In this document: positions 40,987-51,080 of the stretch, piece after piece
Numbering within the stretch: the stretch's first letter is position 1
Layout of the letters: each line of letters starts with the position of its first letter
Assembly (NCBI GenBank): GCA_012839295.1
Contig: DUNO01000026.1
Location: 1-64,000, forward strand
Source of the DNA: Clostridiales bacterium
Lineage (GTDB): Bacteria > Bacillota > Clostridia > Lachnospirales > Lachnospiraceae
DNA length: 64,000 nucleotides
Direction: 5' to 3'
Program-made: the position numbers and the translations under genes
The notes under the pieces: generated by a model
Told to the model about the DNA's origin: nothing
The model's database searches: none
What the model saw: the letters and a program-made list of their open reading frames with translations, nothing else

Positions 40987-42195
40987 TTATTTTTCATTCA
41001 CTACCTGGAAAATGAAAAATTTCAGGTAATAGGACTCATCTGCTGCCCAGAGGATCGGATGGTCCGGTGCCTGGGTACGGTATTCCACCTGCCGGATCCT
41101 TTTTCTTACGTTCCGAGCCGCCTGTCCGATGGTTTCAGCAAATAAATCAGGCGTCATAAAATGGGAACAGGAGCAGGTTGCCAGGTATCCCCCGTCCTTT
41201 ACCAGCTTCATCGCCCTCAGATTAATCTCCCGGTAGCCCTTGATGGCATTCTTTACCGAACTTTTCGATTTTGTAAAGGCGGGAGGATCCAGGATCACTA
41301 CATCAAAGAGTTCCCCATTCCTTTCATATTCCGGGAGAAGGTCAAAGACATCTGCCGTTATGAATTTCACAGTATCGGATAAGCCGTTCAGAACTGCATT
41401 CTCCGTCGCCTGGGCCACTCCAAGGGCTGATGCATCCACACCGATTACCTCCCTTGCACCGCCCAGCCCTGCATTCAGGGCAAAGGAGCCCGTATGGGTA
41501 AAGCAATCCAGTACCCTCGCTCCTTTACAGAGCTTCGCTATGGCAGCACGGTTATATTTCTGGTCCAGGAAGAAGCCTGTCTTCTGTCCCTCTGCCACAT
41601 CCACCAGATATTTAACGCCATTTTCAACAATCTGTACCTTTGTATCAAAGGGCTCTCCAAGGAAGCCCTTCACCCGCTCCAGCCCTTCGTTTAAGCGGAC
41701 CTTTGCATCGCTGCGCTCATACACGCCCCGTACCGGATATCCGTCCTTTTTAAGAAGCTCCTTTAACAGGCCGATAATCTCCAACTTCATCCGGTCAATA
41801 CCAAGCGCCAGGGACTGGACTACCAGGATATCGGAAAATTTGTCTACCACCAGCCCCGGAAGAAAATCCGCTTCACCAAATATAATCCGGCAGCTCTCAA
41901 GGTCCACGGTGGTTTTACGGTATTCCCAGGCGGCTCTCACCCTCATTTCCAGGAAATCATGGTCGATCTCCTGCCCCTTCACACGGGACATTACACGGAC
42001 TGTGAGCTTAGAATTTGTATTGATAAACCCGCAGCCCAGGTAAAAATCATCAAAATCATGCACCTGCACTAAATCCCCGTTCTCAAATTCACCGGAGATG
42101 GCATCGATCTCATTGTCAAAAATCCAGAGTCCACCGCTTTTTAGGTTTCTTCCTTCCCCCTTTTTTATTTTAACAACAGCCTTCACTTTATTCAT
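40987..42195 (-). CDS. rlmI: class I SAM-dependent rRNA methyltransferase (RlmI-like)
   Basis: 402 residues from ATG 42195 (GGAGG 7 bp upstream). An N-terminal PUA domain (KSGGLWIFDNEIDAISGEFE, then VHDFDDFYLGCGFINTNSKL) is followed by a Rossmann methyltransferase: VLDCFTHTGSFALNAGLGGA, EVIGVDASALGVAQATENAV, FDVVILDPPAFTKSKSSVKN and LATCSCSHFM with the catalytic cysteine pair. Family members make m5C in 23S rRNA; the exact position is inferred from the family. Confidence 0.85.
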   Translation of the reverse strand: MNKVKAVVKIKKGEGRNLKSGGLWIFDNEIDAISGEFENGDLVQVHDFDDFYLGCGFINTNSKLTVRVMSRVKGQEIDHDFLEMRVRAAWEYRKTTVDLESCRIIFGEADFLPGLVVDKFSDILVVQSLALGIDRMKLEIIGLLKELLKKDGYPVRGVYERSDAKVRLNEGLERVKGFLGEPFDTKVQIVENGVKYLVDVAEGQKTGFFLDQKYNRAAIAKLCKGARVLDCFTHTGSFALNAGLGGAREVIGVDASALGVAQATENAVLNGLSDTVKFITADVFDLLPEYERNGELFDVVILDPPAFTKSKSSVKNAIKGYREINLRAMKLVKDGGYLATCSCSHFMTPDLFAETIGQAARNVRKRIRQVEYRTQAPDHPILWAADESYYLKFFIFQVVNEK

Positions 42196-42276
42196 TTTTC
42201 TTCCTCCATATATTACAGTGTGAAAAGTGCGCCATGCATGGCGCACTAAAAGTTGCCGGACACCGTTTTTGGTGTC

Positions 42277-42720
42277 TTAGAACTCCTCACTCTTCTTCCT
42301 TTGAAAGATCAACAGCTTACTGAACACATAATTAAGAACAATAACAATAACGGCTAAAAAGGCCTTAACCAGCAGGCGGTAAAAGCCCATCCAAACCACA
42401 AAGACCAGCATGCCCAGCTGCTCTACGCCCAGGGTAATCAGCCTCAGGCCAAAGAACTTTGTCACCTTTTTCGCTTCATCCCTCGCATCCTCGCTTTTTG
42501 ACTGGAATACATTAATTTTATTTACCAAATATGCAAAGGTAACAGCAATGACCCAGGCAATTGCATTGGAAGTAAGGGTCGGTATCCCGATTCTGCAAAG
42601 CAGCTCCAGACTTATGAAATTAACGATTGTCGTCAATGTACCTGCAATAGCGTAGGTTATTGTTTCCCGGTTCACCAGCTTCCCAAACAACCACTTTACT
42701 TTATCTCTAATAAAATCCAT
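42277..42720 (-). CDS. GtrA family membrane protein
   Basis: 147 residues, four membrane spans (TYAIAGTLTTIVNFISLELL; AIAWVIAVTFAYLVNKINVF; LGVEQLGMLVFVVWMGFYRL; AFLAVIVIVLNYVFSKLLIF). The FAYLVNKINVFQSK and NYVFSKLLIFQ blocks are GtrA landmarks. GtrA proteins are thought to flip or present lipid-linked sugars for cell-surface glycosylation. GGAGG precedes the ATG; no glycosyltransferase partner is adjacent. Confidence 0.85.
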   Translation of the reverse strand: MDFIRDKVKWLFGKLVNRETITYAIAGTLTTIVNFISLELLCRIGIPTLTSNAIAWVIAVTFAYLVNKINVFQSKSEDARDEAKKVTKFFGLRLITLGVEQLGMLVFVVWMGFYRLLVKAFLAVIVIVLNYVFSKLLIFQRKKSEEF

Positions 42721-43257
42721 GAATTCAATGCCTCCAGGTAAAGTATTTCCATATCTAGATATTAAAAACCTTTTATAAACATCTTTTCACGGCTGATATA
42801 CCTAGCCTGCAACAGGTGGTATATAGCCTGTACATGTAGCATATACATACAGCCCATAATATGTAGCAGACCAATTATATCACCACGGTCTGTATTAATC
42901 CAGCGAAAATATGTTTTCTTATATGATTCCCTGGAAAATGCCTTATCTTAATCCTTATCCTTACCTTACCCTTACCTTACCCTATCCTATCCTTAATCCT
43001 TTCCCTAATCCTTTCCTTAATCCATATATTTTTACTATAAAAAGCATAGCCCAATTGTGCATTTTGCCACATTTTAAGTCCATAATACATTTAAATTGAA
43101 TTTTCACCAAGCATCATGTATGATATTGAATCGAGTGAATAATCCGTACCTCCAAGGTACTATTAGATAATACGTGCATGATAAGCCTCCTCCGGATCTC
43201 ATCTGGACATTAAGCGGGATACCTATCATACAACCAACCTATAAGGAGCTTCCAACA
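42721..43257. other. gene-free gap with pyrimidine-rich degenerate array
   Basis: About 540 bp between the divergent GtrA and ABC-F genes. From about 42941 to 43022 there are degenerate CCTTA/CCTAT-type repeats of 5-6 bp (CTTATCCTTACCTTACC...). Upstream is an AT-rich stretch with TATA/CATGTAGCATATAC-like short repeats near 42800-42860. No gene or clear promoter was identified. Confidence 0.5.
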
Positions 43258-44811
43258 ATGAGTATATTAAATGTTACAAATCTAAGCCACGGCTTCGGTG
43301 ACCGTGCAATTTTCCACGATGTGTCCTTCCGCTTGCTAAAGGGCGAGCATATCGGCTTAATCGGTGCCAATGGGGAAGGTAAATCAACCTTCATGAATAT
43401 CGTGACAAACCGGTTAATGCCGGATGAGGGTAAGGTTGAATGGGCTAAGCATGTCCACGCCGGATACCTTGACCAGCACGCGGTACTTGAGAAAGGCATG
43501 ACACTCCGCAGCGTGCTCCAGTCTGCCTTCTCCTACCTATTTGATTTAGAGGAAAAGATGAACCGGATCTGTGATTCCATGGGGGAGGCCGAGGGTGACG
43601 AGCTGCAGGGGATGATTGATGAGCTTGGGACAATCCAGGATCTCTTAACCATCCATGATTTCTATATTATTGACAGCAAGGTGGAGGAAATCGCCCATGC
43701 ACTTGGCTTAGACGAGATTGGCCTTGACTGTGATGTGACTGATTTAAGTGGCGGACAGAGGACGAAGCTGCTGCTGGGTAAGCTGTTATTGGAAAAACCG
43801 GATATTTTATTGCTGGACGAGCCTACGAATTACCTGGATACCCAGCATATTGAATGGCTGAAGCGGTACTTGAATGACTATGAGAACGCCTTTATCCTGA
43901 TCTCCCATGATATCCCCTTCTTAAACAGTGTCGTCAATATCATTTACCATATGGAGAACCAGGAGCTGAACCGTTATGTGGGTGATTACGATAAATTCCT
44001 GGAAGTTTATGAGATGAAGAAGAACCAGCTGGAAGCGGCTTATAAACGCCAGCAGAAGGAAATTGAAGAGCTGGAGGATTTTGTAGCCCGCAATAAGGCA
44101 AGGGTATCCACCAGGAACATGGCTATGTCCCGCCAGAAAAAACTTGATAAGATGGAGGTCATTGAGCTCGCCAAGGATAAGCCGAAGCCGGAGTTTAATT
44201 TTAAAGAATCCAGGGCCGCGGGCCGGTACATTTTCCAGACCGAGGATTTTGTTATCGGTTACGAGGAGCCCCTGTCCTCTCCCTTGACCCTTTCCATGGA
44301 ACGCGGGGAAAAGATTGCCCTGGTAGGCGCAAATGGTATCGGAAAAACCACCCTGCTAAAGAGCATCCTGGGGCTCATTCCCTCCCTCAGCGGTAAGGTT
44401 ACCCTGGGCGACTATTTAAGCATCGGATATTTTGAGCAGGAAATGGCACCGGGAAACACTACTACCTGTCTGGATGAGATATGGAAGGAATTCCCCGGCT
44501 TTACCCAGTATGAGGTACGCTCCGCCCTTGCAAAATGCGGCTTGACGACAAAGCATATTGAAAGCCAGATCCGGGTCCTAAGCGGCGGTGAGCAGGCCAA
44601 AGTCCGTCTATGTAAGCTGATTAACCGGGAAACCAATATCCTGCTGCTGGACGAGCCTACGAACCATCTGGATGTGGATGCCAAGGACGAATTAAAACGG
44701 GCACTGAAGGCCTATAAAGGAAGCATTCTCCTGATTTGCCATGAGCCGGAGTTCTATGAGAATCTGGTTACCCAGGTATGGGATTGCTCAAAGTGGACCA
44801 CGAAAAAATAA
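43258..44811 (+). CDS. ABC-F family ATP-binding protein
   Basis: 517 residues. Two ABC cassettes without membrane spans: first Walker A GLIGANGEGKSTFMNIV with LSGGQRTKLLLGKLLLEKPD and LLLDEPTNYLD; second LVGANGIGKTTLLKSILG with LSGGEQAKVRLCKL and LLLDEPTNHLDVDA. Between them is the charged ABC-F linker (EEIEELEDFVARNKARVSTR, then NMAMSRQKKLDKMEVIELAK). Residue order and linker resemble YbiT/YkpA-type translational ATPases acting at the ribosomal E site; some paralogues give antibiotic resistance. AAGGAG precedes ATG 43258; the longer frame has no ribosome site. Confidence 0.9.
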   Translation: MSILNVTNLSHGFGDRAIFHDVSFRLLKGEHIGLIGANGEGKSTFMNIVTNRLMPDEGKVEWAKHVHAGYLDQHAVLEKGMTLRSVLQSAFSYLFDLEEKMNRICDSMGEAEGDELQGMIDELGTIQDLLTIHDFYIIDSKVEEIAHALGLDEIGLDCDVTDLSGGQRTKLLLGKLLLEKPDILLLDEPTNYLDTQHIEWLKRYLNDYENAFILISHDIPFLNSVVNIIYHMENQELNRYVGDYDKFLEVYEMKKNQLEAAYKRQQKEIEELEDFVARNKARVSTRNMAMSRQKKLDKMEVIELAKDKPKPEFNFKESRAAGRYIFQTEDFVIGYEEPLSSPLTLSMERGEKIALVGANGIGKTTLLKSILGLIPSLSGKVTLGDYLSIGYFEQEMAPGNTTTCLDEIWKEFPGFTQYEVRSALAKCGLTTKHIESQIRVLSGGEQAKVRLCKLINRETNILLLDEPTNHLDVDAKDELKRALKAYKGSILLICHEPEFYENLVTQVWDCSKWTTKK

Positions 44812-44890
44812 TGGGAGGTATTCATGACAATCGGACCTCCCCAGGCAATGGATATATGGTTCATGTGTGAATTTTTGGGGATACGGGCGC

Positions 44891-44949
44891 AAAAAAACAG
44901 ATATCAGTGCATGCATGCTCCAGCTTCGCTGTCATCATACACTGATATC
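44891..44949 (-). terminator. terminator of the maltose-type operon
   Basis: GATATCAGTG (44900-44909) pairs with CACTGATATC (44940-44949) with imperfect inner pairing; on the minus strand it is followed by seven T residues (44891-44897). It lies about 70 bp past the lacI-type stop. Confidence 0.8.
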
Positions 44950-45021
44950 CGGATAATTTTATATTATTGAACCAAATACATGCTCCGATAATCGATGCGC
45001 CCCTACATCCAAATTGAAATA

Positions 45022-46053
45022 TTACATATCCCTTGTGGACTGTCCAACTACTAATTCCGCCTCAAAGGTCCTGCCTCCCCGTTCGATTTTACCATTGATC
45101 ATATCAAACAGGATTTTAATGGTTTCCTTCGCCATATCCTGGACAGGCTGCCGTATGGTTGTAATAGAGGGATGATAATAAAAGGAGATATCCATACCAT
45201 CAAATCCGGCTATGGAGTAATCCTTCGGAATTTGCTTTCCCATTTCAAAAATAGCTTTACAGGTACCTACCGCCACACTATCAGAAATTGCAAACATGGC
45301 AGTACAGTCAACGCCGGAAGCAATAAGCTGCTTCGTCACCTCATACCCATACTTCATAGAAAAAATATCCATGGTTTCGTCCTGCAGATAACGGATCAGG
45401 CTCTCGTCCCGGGGGATATGATTATCCTCCAAGGCCTTCAGATAACCCTCCAGCCGCAGCCTGCCGATGCTTTCATCACAGGGAGGTGCAGCGATCATTG
45501 CAACCCGCTTATGCCCCAGCTTGCAAAGATAGTCAACCATCCGGTAGCTTTCCTTAAAATCATCTACCATAACAAAGGAATACTTGCTTTTATCAATGAT
45601 TTCTGAGATACCGCCGGTACTTAAAATAAATGGTACCGTCAGCTGCCTTAGCTTCTCCTCCGAATGGCAGAAATATCCGCCAAGGAATACGATACCCTTC
45701 AACCGTTTTTCCTTTTCCAGCAGGAGGGCAACCTCGACCTCATCCTCATTTTCTTCTACGCGGTGCAAAAGGAAGGTATATTTTTTCTTCTGGATATCCT
45801 GCTCAAACACCTTCAGCATATTATTAAAGAAGGGGTTTGTGATACCTTTGATTAATACGGCAATCGTATTGGACTCCGAGCGCTTCAAATTGCGGGCACT
45901 GTTATTCGGAATATAATTATGTTCCTTGATTGCCTGCATAATCTGGGTTTTCGTCTCCGGATTAATATCCGGATGGTTATTGATCGCCCGGGATACCGTA
46001 CTGACTGCAACACCGCATATTCTCGCTATATCCTTAATTGTAGTTGTTTCCAT
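45022..46053 (-). CDS. LacI family regulator of the maltose/maltodextrin operon
   Basis: About 343 residues. Helix-turn-helix TIKDIARICGVAVSTVSRAI with the hinge NYIPNNSARNLKRSESNTIA, then a periplasmic-binding-like ligand domain (FDGMDISFYYHPSITTIRQP). It is the last gene of the operon, after malQ, so regulator and structural genes are expressed together. Three AACGTT palindromes at the operon's promoter are a plausible LacI-type operator. ATG 46053 is chosen over ATG 46056 for spacing to GAAGGAAG. Confidence 0.92.
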   Translation of the reverse strand: METTTIKDIARICGVAVSTVSRAINNHPDINPETKTQIMQAIKEHNYIPNNSARNLKRSESNTIAVLIKGITNPFFNNMLKVFEQDIQKKKYTFLLHRVEENEDEVEVALLLEKEKRLKGIVFLGGYFCHSEEKLRQLTVPFILSTGGISEIIDKSKYSFVMVDDFKESYRMVDYLCKLGHKRVAMIAAPPCDESIGRLRLEGYLKALEDNHIPRDESLIRYLQDETMDIFSMKYGYEVTKQLIASGVDCTAMFAISDSVAVGTCKAIFEMGKQIPKDYSIAGFDGMDISFYYHPSITTIRQPVQDMAKETIKILFDMINGKIERGGRTFEAELVVGQSTRDM

Positions 46054-46201
46054 CATCAATCTTCCTTCGCATACGTTTCACTATCACAAAAACTACCATG
46101 GTATCCCACGCTCCAGGATATGCACCCACTTCCTGCGGCGCTGGCATCATGTCTGCCGACATTATACCAAGTACCGCATGAAAATGCAATGAAATCCATG
46201 A

Positions 46202-47743
46202 TTATCGCCCATAAAGCCTTGTCATATACTTAATTTTCTCCAATAATTCCTTGGAAATCTCAGCTTTTTGTAATCTCCACTTCCAGTTGTTTCCTACTGT
46301 CGCCGGTATATTTATTCTTGCCTCGCTGCCCAGCCCAAGATAATCCTGCACTGGGATAACGCAGAGCTTTGCAACGCTCATCTGGGCAAGCCGGATCAGG
46401 CTCCAATGGATCTGCTCCTTCTCTGACGTGCCAAGATCTGTTTTCGATTGGTCGAGGCTTGTTTTTGAGGAACCAAAGCCCCCTTGCAGCGAACCTGCGC
46501 CCATATAATTCAGGGCCATCCTCTTATCCTCCTCATTAATGGTATCAAACCATCCATGAATCGTGTCATTATCATGGGTGCCCGTATAGACGACACAGTT
46601 TTTTCCGTAATTATGGGGAAGATAGTCGCTATCCTCTCTTGAATCAAAGGCGAATTCCAATACCTTCATGCCCGGATATCCTGTTTCGCCCAGGAGCTGG
46701 CGGACACTTTCCGTAATATACCCCAGATCCTCGGCAATGATGTCCAGCTGTCCGAGCTTTTGGTCAATGGCATGGAACAGCGAGATCCCCGGGCCCTTTT
46801 CCCAGTGCCCCTTCTCTGCTGTCGCATCACCATAGGGAATGGAATAATATTCATCAAAGCCCTTGAAGTGATCGATCCGAACCACATCATACAGCTTAAA
46901 GCAATAGGCGATCCGGCTTAGCCACCATTCGTATCCTGTTTCCCGGTGGAGCTCCCAACGGTATAAAGGATTCCCCCACAGCTGCCCCGTTGATGAAAAT
47001 GCATCCGGCGGGCATCCCGCAACGGCAACCGGGTTCTGTTCCCCATCAAGCTGGAACAGCTCCGGCTTAGACCAGGTGTCGGCACTGTCAAAGGCCACAT
47101 AGATCGGAAGGTCCCCAATGATCTTAATTCCCTTATCGTTCGCATATTTCTTCAGCCTTGACCATTGCCCGGTAAAAAGGTACTGGATATATTTGTAGAA
47201 CCGGATATCCTCTGCCAGCTCCTTCCCGTACTTGGCCACTGCCTCGGGCCTGCGCAGCTTTATATCCTCATCCCACTCGCTCCAGCTCAAGCCCCCAAAG
47301 CTATTCTTTACCGCCATATAGAGGGCATAATCCTCAAGCCAGAATGCATTCTCCTGCTGGAAAGCGATATATTTTTCATCCTCCTCCAGGTTACTCCGGT
47401 CATAAGCCCTCCGCAGCATCCGGAAGCGGGACAGGTATATCTTCTCATAATCGATATATCTTGGGTCATCCCCAAAATCATACTCCTTCATTTCTTCCTC
47501 TTCCAGCAGCCCCTCAGCAATCAACTGCTCAGGATCAATAAAATAGGGATTCCCGGCAAAGGTCGAGAAGGACTGGTAGGGGGAATCCCCATAGCTTGTG
47601 GGCCCGATGGGGAGTATCTGCCAGTATTTCTGCCCGGCCAGCTTTAGCTGGTCGATAAATTCATAGGCTTCCTTTGAAAAGGCACCGATCCCATAATTCG
47701 AGGGCAGGCTGGCAATTGGTAATAGTATTCCGCTTGCACGCAT
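46202..47743 (-). CDS. malQ: 4-alpha-glucanotransferase (amylomaltase)
   Basis: 513 residues, GH77. Landmarks: ASGILLPIASLPSNYGIGAF, WQILPIGPTSYGDSPYQSFS, FAGNPYFIDPEQL, YDVVRIDHFKGFDEYYSIPY (nucleophile Asp in RIDHF), LDIIAEDLGYI (Glu) and VVYTGTHDNDTIHGWF (third acidic residue). It disproportionates maltodextrins taken up by the preceding ABC transporter. It starts 29 bp after malG. Confidence 0.95.
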   Translation of the reverse strand: MRASGILLPIASLPSNYGIGAFSKEAYEFIDQLKLAGQKYWQILPIGPTSYGDSPYQSFSTFAGNPYFIDPEQLIAEGLLEEEEMKEYDFGDDPRYIDYEKIYLSRFRMLRRAYDRSNLEEDEKYIAFQQENAFWLEDYALYMAVKNSFGGLSWSEWDEDIKLRRPEAVAKYGKELAEDIRFYKYIQYLFTGQWSRLKKYANDKGIKIIGDLPIYVAFDSADTWSKPELFQLDGEQNPVAVAGCPPDAFSSTGQLWGNPLYRWELHRETGYEWWLSRIAYCFKLYDVVRIDHFKGFDEYYSIPYGDATAEKGHWEKGPGISLFHAIDQKLGQLDIIAEDLGYITESVRQLLGETGYPGMKVLEFAFDSREDSDYLPHNYGKNCVVYTGTHDNDTIHGWFDTINEEDKRMALNYMGAGSLQGGFGSSKTSLDQSKTDLGTSEKEQIHWSLIRLAQMSVAKLCVIPVQDYLGLGSEARINIPATVGNNWKWRLQKAEISKELLEKIKYMTRLYGR

Positions 47744-47772
47744 AATTAGTCACATCCTTTGATTTTGATAAA

Positions 47773-48618
47773 CTATCCTTTGATTGCTCCTGCAACCACG
47801 CCTTCGATAATGTATTTCTGGCAGGCCAGATAAAACACTACAATCGGTATAATCGCCAACACCAGCATGGCCATCATGGCTCCCATATCAATGGAACCAT
47901 AGCCACCCTTCAGATATTGGATTGCAATCGGAATTGTCCTATATTCTGAACCGATCAGCAGGTAGGGCAATAAATAATCGTTCCAGATCCACATTGTATT
48001 TAAGATACCCACCGTCACCGCAATCGGCTTTAATACCGGCATTACGACCCGGAAAAAGGTGGTCAGGGTGTTGCAGCCGTCAATCATGGCCGCTTCCTCA
48101 AGCTCCATCGGGATCGACTTTACGAAGCCGCTGAACATGAACACGGACAGGCCGGCCCCGAACCCCAGGTAGATAAAGATAATGCCCACCGGGTTATCCA
48201 GATGCAGCATATTGGCCACCTTGGTCATGGTGAACATAACCATCTGGAAGGGTACTATCATGGAAAATGCAAATAAATAGTACAGCATATTATTAAATCT
48301 ATTCTTTACTCTAGTAATAAACCATGCAGTCATGGAAGTAAATATAATGATAACGGCCACGGAGCAAACCGTGATAAAGAAGGACCAGCCTGCCGCATGT
48401 AAAAATCCCGTCTTCCCAATTCCGCCGGTATAATTTTCAAATTCAACAAAGGTCTCCGCATTCGGTAACTCAAAGGGTGTTTCGCTGATAAAAAACTTAC
48501 CCTTGAAGGAGTTAATCAATACAATAAGGATAGGAGATATAAATAACGCTGCTAACACAATTAAAATAACAAAGATGACAATTCTGGAGGTTTTCCTCTT
48601 ACGTCTCTCCTTATTCAT
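47773..48618 (-). CDS. maltose-type ABC transporter permease (MalG-like)
   Basis: 281 residues with six membrane spans and the MalG landmark EEAAMIDGCNTLTTFFRVVM (EAA loop). The start at 48618 overlaps the MalF stop by one base (TAATG). It pairs with MalF as the channel; the ATPase is not encoded here, which is usual for Gram-positive sugar operons that share MsmK/UgpC. Confidence 0.92.
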   Translation of the reverse strand: MNKERRKRKTSRIVIFVILIVLAALFISPILIVLINSFKGKFFISETPFELPNAETFVEFENYTGGIGKTGFLHAAGWSFFITVCSVAVIIIFTSMTAWFITRVKNRFNNMLYYLFAFSMIVPFQMVMFTMTKVANMLHLDNPVGIIFIYLGFGAGLSVFMFSGFVKSIPMELEEAAMIDGCNTLTTFFRVVMPVLKPIAVTVGILNTMWIWNDYLLPYLLIGSEYRTIPIAIQYLKGGYGSIDMGAMMAMLVLAIIPIVVFYLACQKYIIEGVVAGAIKG

Positions 48619-49460
48619 TAGTTCTCCACCTCCTTGTCCCTTGTAATCCTAAGCTGGATAAATGCCACTAAGGCCACAATGATAAAGAACAGTACTGCTT
48701 TTGCCTGGCCAATGCCCTCACTTCCAACGGAGCCGTAGAAGGTATTATAGATATCCAGGGCCATCATCGTAGTTTTTTTGGAGGGTGCCCCCGCTGTCAA
48801 GGCCAGGTTCTGGTCAAAAAGCTTAAAGGAATTTGACATGGTCAAAAACAGGCAAATCGTAAAGGAAGGCATTACCAAGGGGATTGTCACGCTTTTAAGG
48901 ATCTGTAAGGGCCTCGCCCCATCGATCATGGCTGCTTCCATAACATCCTTAGGGATATTCTGGATCCCCGCAATATAGATTACCATCATATACCCAATCA
49001 TCTGCCAATTCATCAGGATGACCAGACCCCAGAAGCCGTAAGTCGGTGAGAAGGTGAGCGTCACCTCATAATGGTACAGCACGCCGTTAATGATCAGCTG
49101 CCATATATAACCCAGCACGATACCGCCGATCAGGTTCGGCATAAAAAATACAGTCCGGAATAAATTAGTTCCTTTGATCTTCTTCGTCAATAACAGTGCC
49201 AATAAGAACGCAAATACATTAATTGTCGCTACGGATACGATTGAAAACCTCACCGTAAACCATAGGGCATTCAAAAATTCCTTGTTCCCAAATGCCGCCC
49301 TGTAGTTTTTAATTCCCACCCATTTTGCATCAATAACCGTGGTGAACTCCGTGAAGGACAGAACAATTCCCAGCACAAAAGGAATTATAAATGCTATGGT
49401 AAAAGCCACCAAGGTCGGTAATACAAAAATCGGGAAATATCTTTTAGTATGTCTTTTCAT
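48618..49460 (-). CDS. maltose-type ABC transporter permease (MalF-like)
   Basis: 280 residues from ATG 49460. Six spans; EAA loop MEAAMIDGARPLQILKSVTI. It is about half the length of E. coli MalF, the normal size for Gram-positive sugar permeases. The end is coupled to the MalG start. Confidence 0.92.
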   Translation of the reverse strand: MKRHTKRYFPIFVLPTLVAFTIAFIIPFVLGIVLSFTEFTTVIDAKWVGIKNYRAAFGNKEFLNALWFTVRFSIVSVATINVFAFLLALLLTKKIKGTNLFRTVFFMPNLIGGIVLGYIWQLIINGVLYHYEVTLTFSPTYGFWGLVILMNWQMIGYMMVIYIAGIQNIPKDVMEAAMIDGARPLQILKSVTIPLVMPSFTICLFLTMSNSFKLFDQNLALTAGAPSKKTTMMALDIYNTFYGSVGSEGIGQAKAVLFFIIVALVAFIQLRITRDKEVEN

Positions 49461-49507
49461 ACGAATCACAACTCCATCCGCCTGCCGGCACCCTTTTCAA
49501 GATAGAA

Positions 49508-49552
49508 GGAATGTTCCAAAATCTCTTTACCCCTCCGTTTTTGAAACATTCC
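49508..49552 (-). other. stem-loop between binding-protein and permease genes
   Basis: GGAATGTTCCAAAA (49508-49521) pairs with TTTTGAAACATTCC (49539-49552) with one mismatch. It sits in the 113-bp gap after the binding-protein gene. Such stems usually lower permease expression relative to the binding protein by partial termination or 3'-end protection. Confidence 0.65.
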
Positions 49553-49573
49553 TCCATCTGTTTAACGCTACAC

Positions 49574-51007
49574 TTACTTCGCTTTTTCTGATTTCCAGGA
49601 ATCCTTAACTACTGCCACAACCTCATCCCAAGTCTTGCCGCCCTGGGCATATTCCAGTAATGCATCACCAAAGTAGTTTTTAAATTCCTCGCTCGGGAAT
49701 GCTGCAAAGGTCCAGGCCACACTTGCTACACCATCCTTTTCCATCCAGGCAAGCACTTCCCTCGCCAGAGGGTCGGAAGGCTTCTCATCCTCTTCAAAGG
49801 TAGTGAAAGGAGCAATAAAGCCTAAATCATTGGTCACATAAGCCTTGCCCTTTTCACTTGAGAACAGCCACTCAAGGAAAGCAACGGAAGCCTTTTGCTT
49901 TGCCTCGGAAGCCTGGCTGTTGATAGCAAAATAGTTCTCCGTACCAACGCACAAGCCCTGTTTTTCTTCACCGGCTACACCGGTATAGATAGGCATGAAT
50001 TTAATGTCATCTGCTGCCACTACATTGCCTGCCACCTCGTTGATCTGTGACCATGCCCAGTTACCGTTCTGTACCATGGCAACCTGGCCAAGGGCAAATT
50101 CAGCCATGGAATCATTTACTGTCTTGCTGCCGAGAAGTCCCTTCGCGGTAGCGGAATTATTGATGTACAGGTCAAAAATATTCTTGTAATTCTCTGCGTA
50201 TTTAAATTCAATTTCATTTGCTGCCAAACCAGCCAATACGGTATTGTCGTATGCCGCATTATCCTTAAACTCATAGTATAACGGTAGGTTAGCCAGGTGT
50301 GTCTGCCATCTCCACTGATCACCGGCACCTAAGGAGGTGGATGCGAACACGCCCTTAATACCAAGTGCATCCTTGTGGGCTGTCATATCCTCCACAACTG
50401 CCTTTAATGCCGCGAAGTTGTTAATTTCGTCCATGGATTTGTAGGAGGTTGCCTTGTCTGCTAATGCAAAATATTGGTTCATGATAGCATTATTATAAAT
50501 GATACCGTAGCCTTCTACAACATATGGAATTCCATATACGCCGTCGCCGGAGGCAACTGCCAGGCTTTTATCGGATAAGTAGCTGTAAAGCTGTGTTTTG
50601 CTTAAATCTGCACAATAGTTTTTCCAGGATTCATAACCAACAGGTCCGTTAATCTGGAAGATTGTCGGAGGATCGGATTTTGCAATTTCAGACTTTAGGG
50701 TTTGCTCATAGGTACCGCTTGCCGCAGTAACTACCTTTACCTTTACGCCCGTCTCTGCTTCATAATCGGCTGCGATTTTATCATATACTGCAGCAATCTC
50801 CGGCTTAAAATTCAGGTAATAAATCTCATCCACCTTTTCTTCCTTCGCCGTATCTCCTGTTGTAGTATCCTTTGATGTAGGAGCATTCGTGGCTGTCGGT
50901 TCCTTGGAGCCTTCCTCCGGCGTATCCTTCTTACCACAGGCTGCCAATGATCCCATAACCATAAGAAGTGCTAACAGAATTGCCAATAACTTACTAATTC
51001 TTTTCAT
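49574..51007 (-). CDS. maltose-type ABC transporter substrate-binding lipoprotein
   Basis: 477 residues. Lipoprotein signal ending MVMGSLAACGKK with lipobox cysteine, then a Thr/Glu-rich linker and a bilobal binding domain (YLNFKPEIAAVYDKIAADYE, then GVYGIPYVVEGYGIIYNNAI, FALGQVAMVQNGNWAWSQI). It is the first gene of the operon and likely binds maltose or maltodextrin, as suggested by malQ downstream; the sugar is not proven. Confidence 0.92.
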   Translation of the reverse strand: MKRISKLLAILLALLMVMGSLAACGKKDTPEEGSKEPTATNAPTSKDTTTGDTAKEEKVDEIYYLNFKPEIAAVYDKIAADYEAETGVKVKVVTAASGTYEQTLKSEIAKSDPPTIFQINGPVGYESWKNYCADLSKTQLYSYLSDKSLAVASGDGVYGIPYVVEGYGIIYNNAIMNQYFALADKATSYKSMDEINNFAALKAVVEDMTAHKDALGIKGVFASTSLGAGDQWRWQTHLANLPLYYEFKDNAAYDNTVLAGLAANEIEFKYAENYKNIFDLYINNSATAKGLLGSKTVNDSMAEFALGQVAMVQNGNWAWSQINEVAGNVVAADDIKFMPIYTGVAGEEKQGLCVGTENYFAINSQASEAKQKASVAFLEWLFSSEKGKAYVTNDLGFIAPFTTFEEDEKPSDPLAREVLAWMEKDGVASVAWTFAAFPSEEFKNYFGDALLEYAQGGKTWDEVVAVVKDSWKSEKAK

Positions 51008-51080
51008 ACTTACCTCTCCTTCTTTTTTTGTGGAAGAGCACTAATATGCCATCTTCCCATTCATGGTATTTTGATTCGTT

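Noticed and set aside
42911-43099. Plus-strand frame of repeated Pro/Tyr/Leu residues in the gap before the ABC-F gene
   Set aside because: It is a translation of the degenerate CCTTA-type repeat and has no ribosome site.
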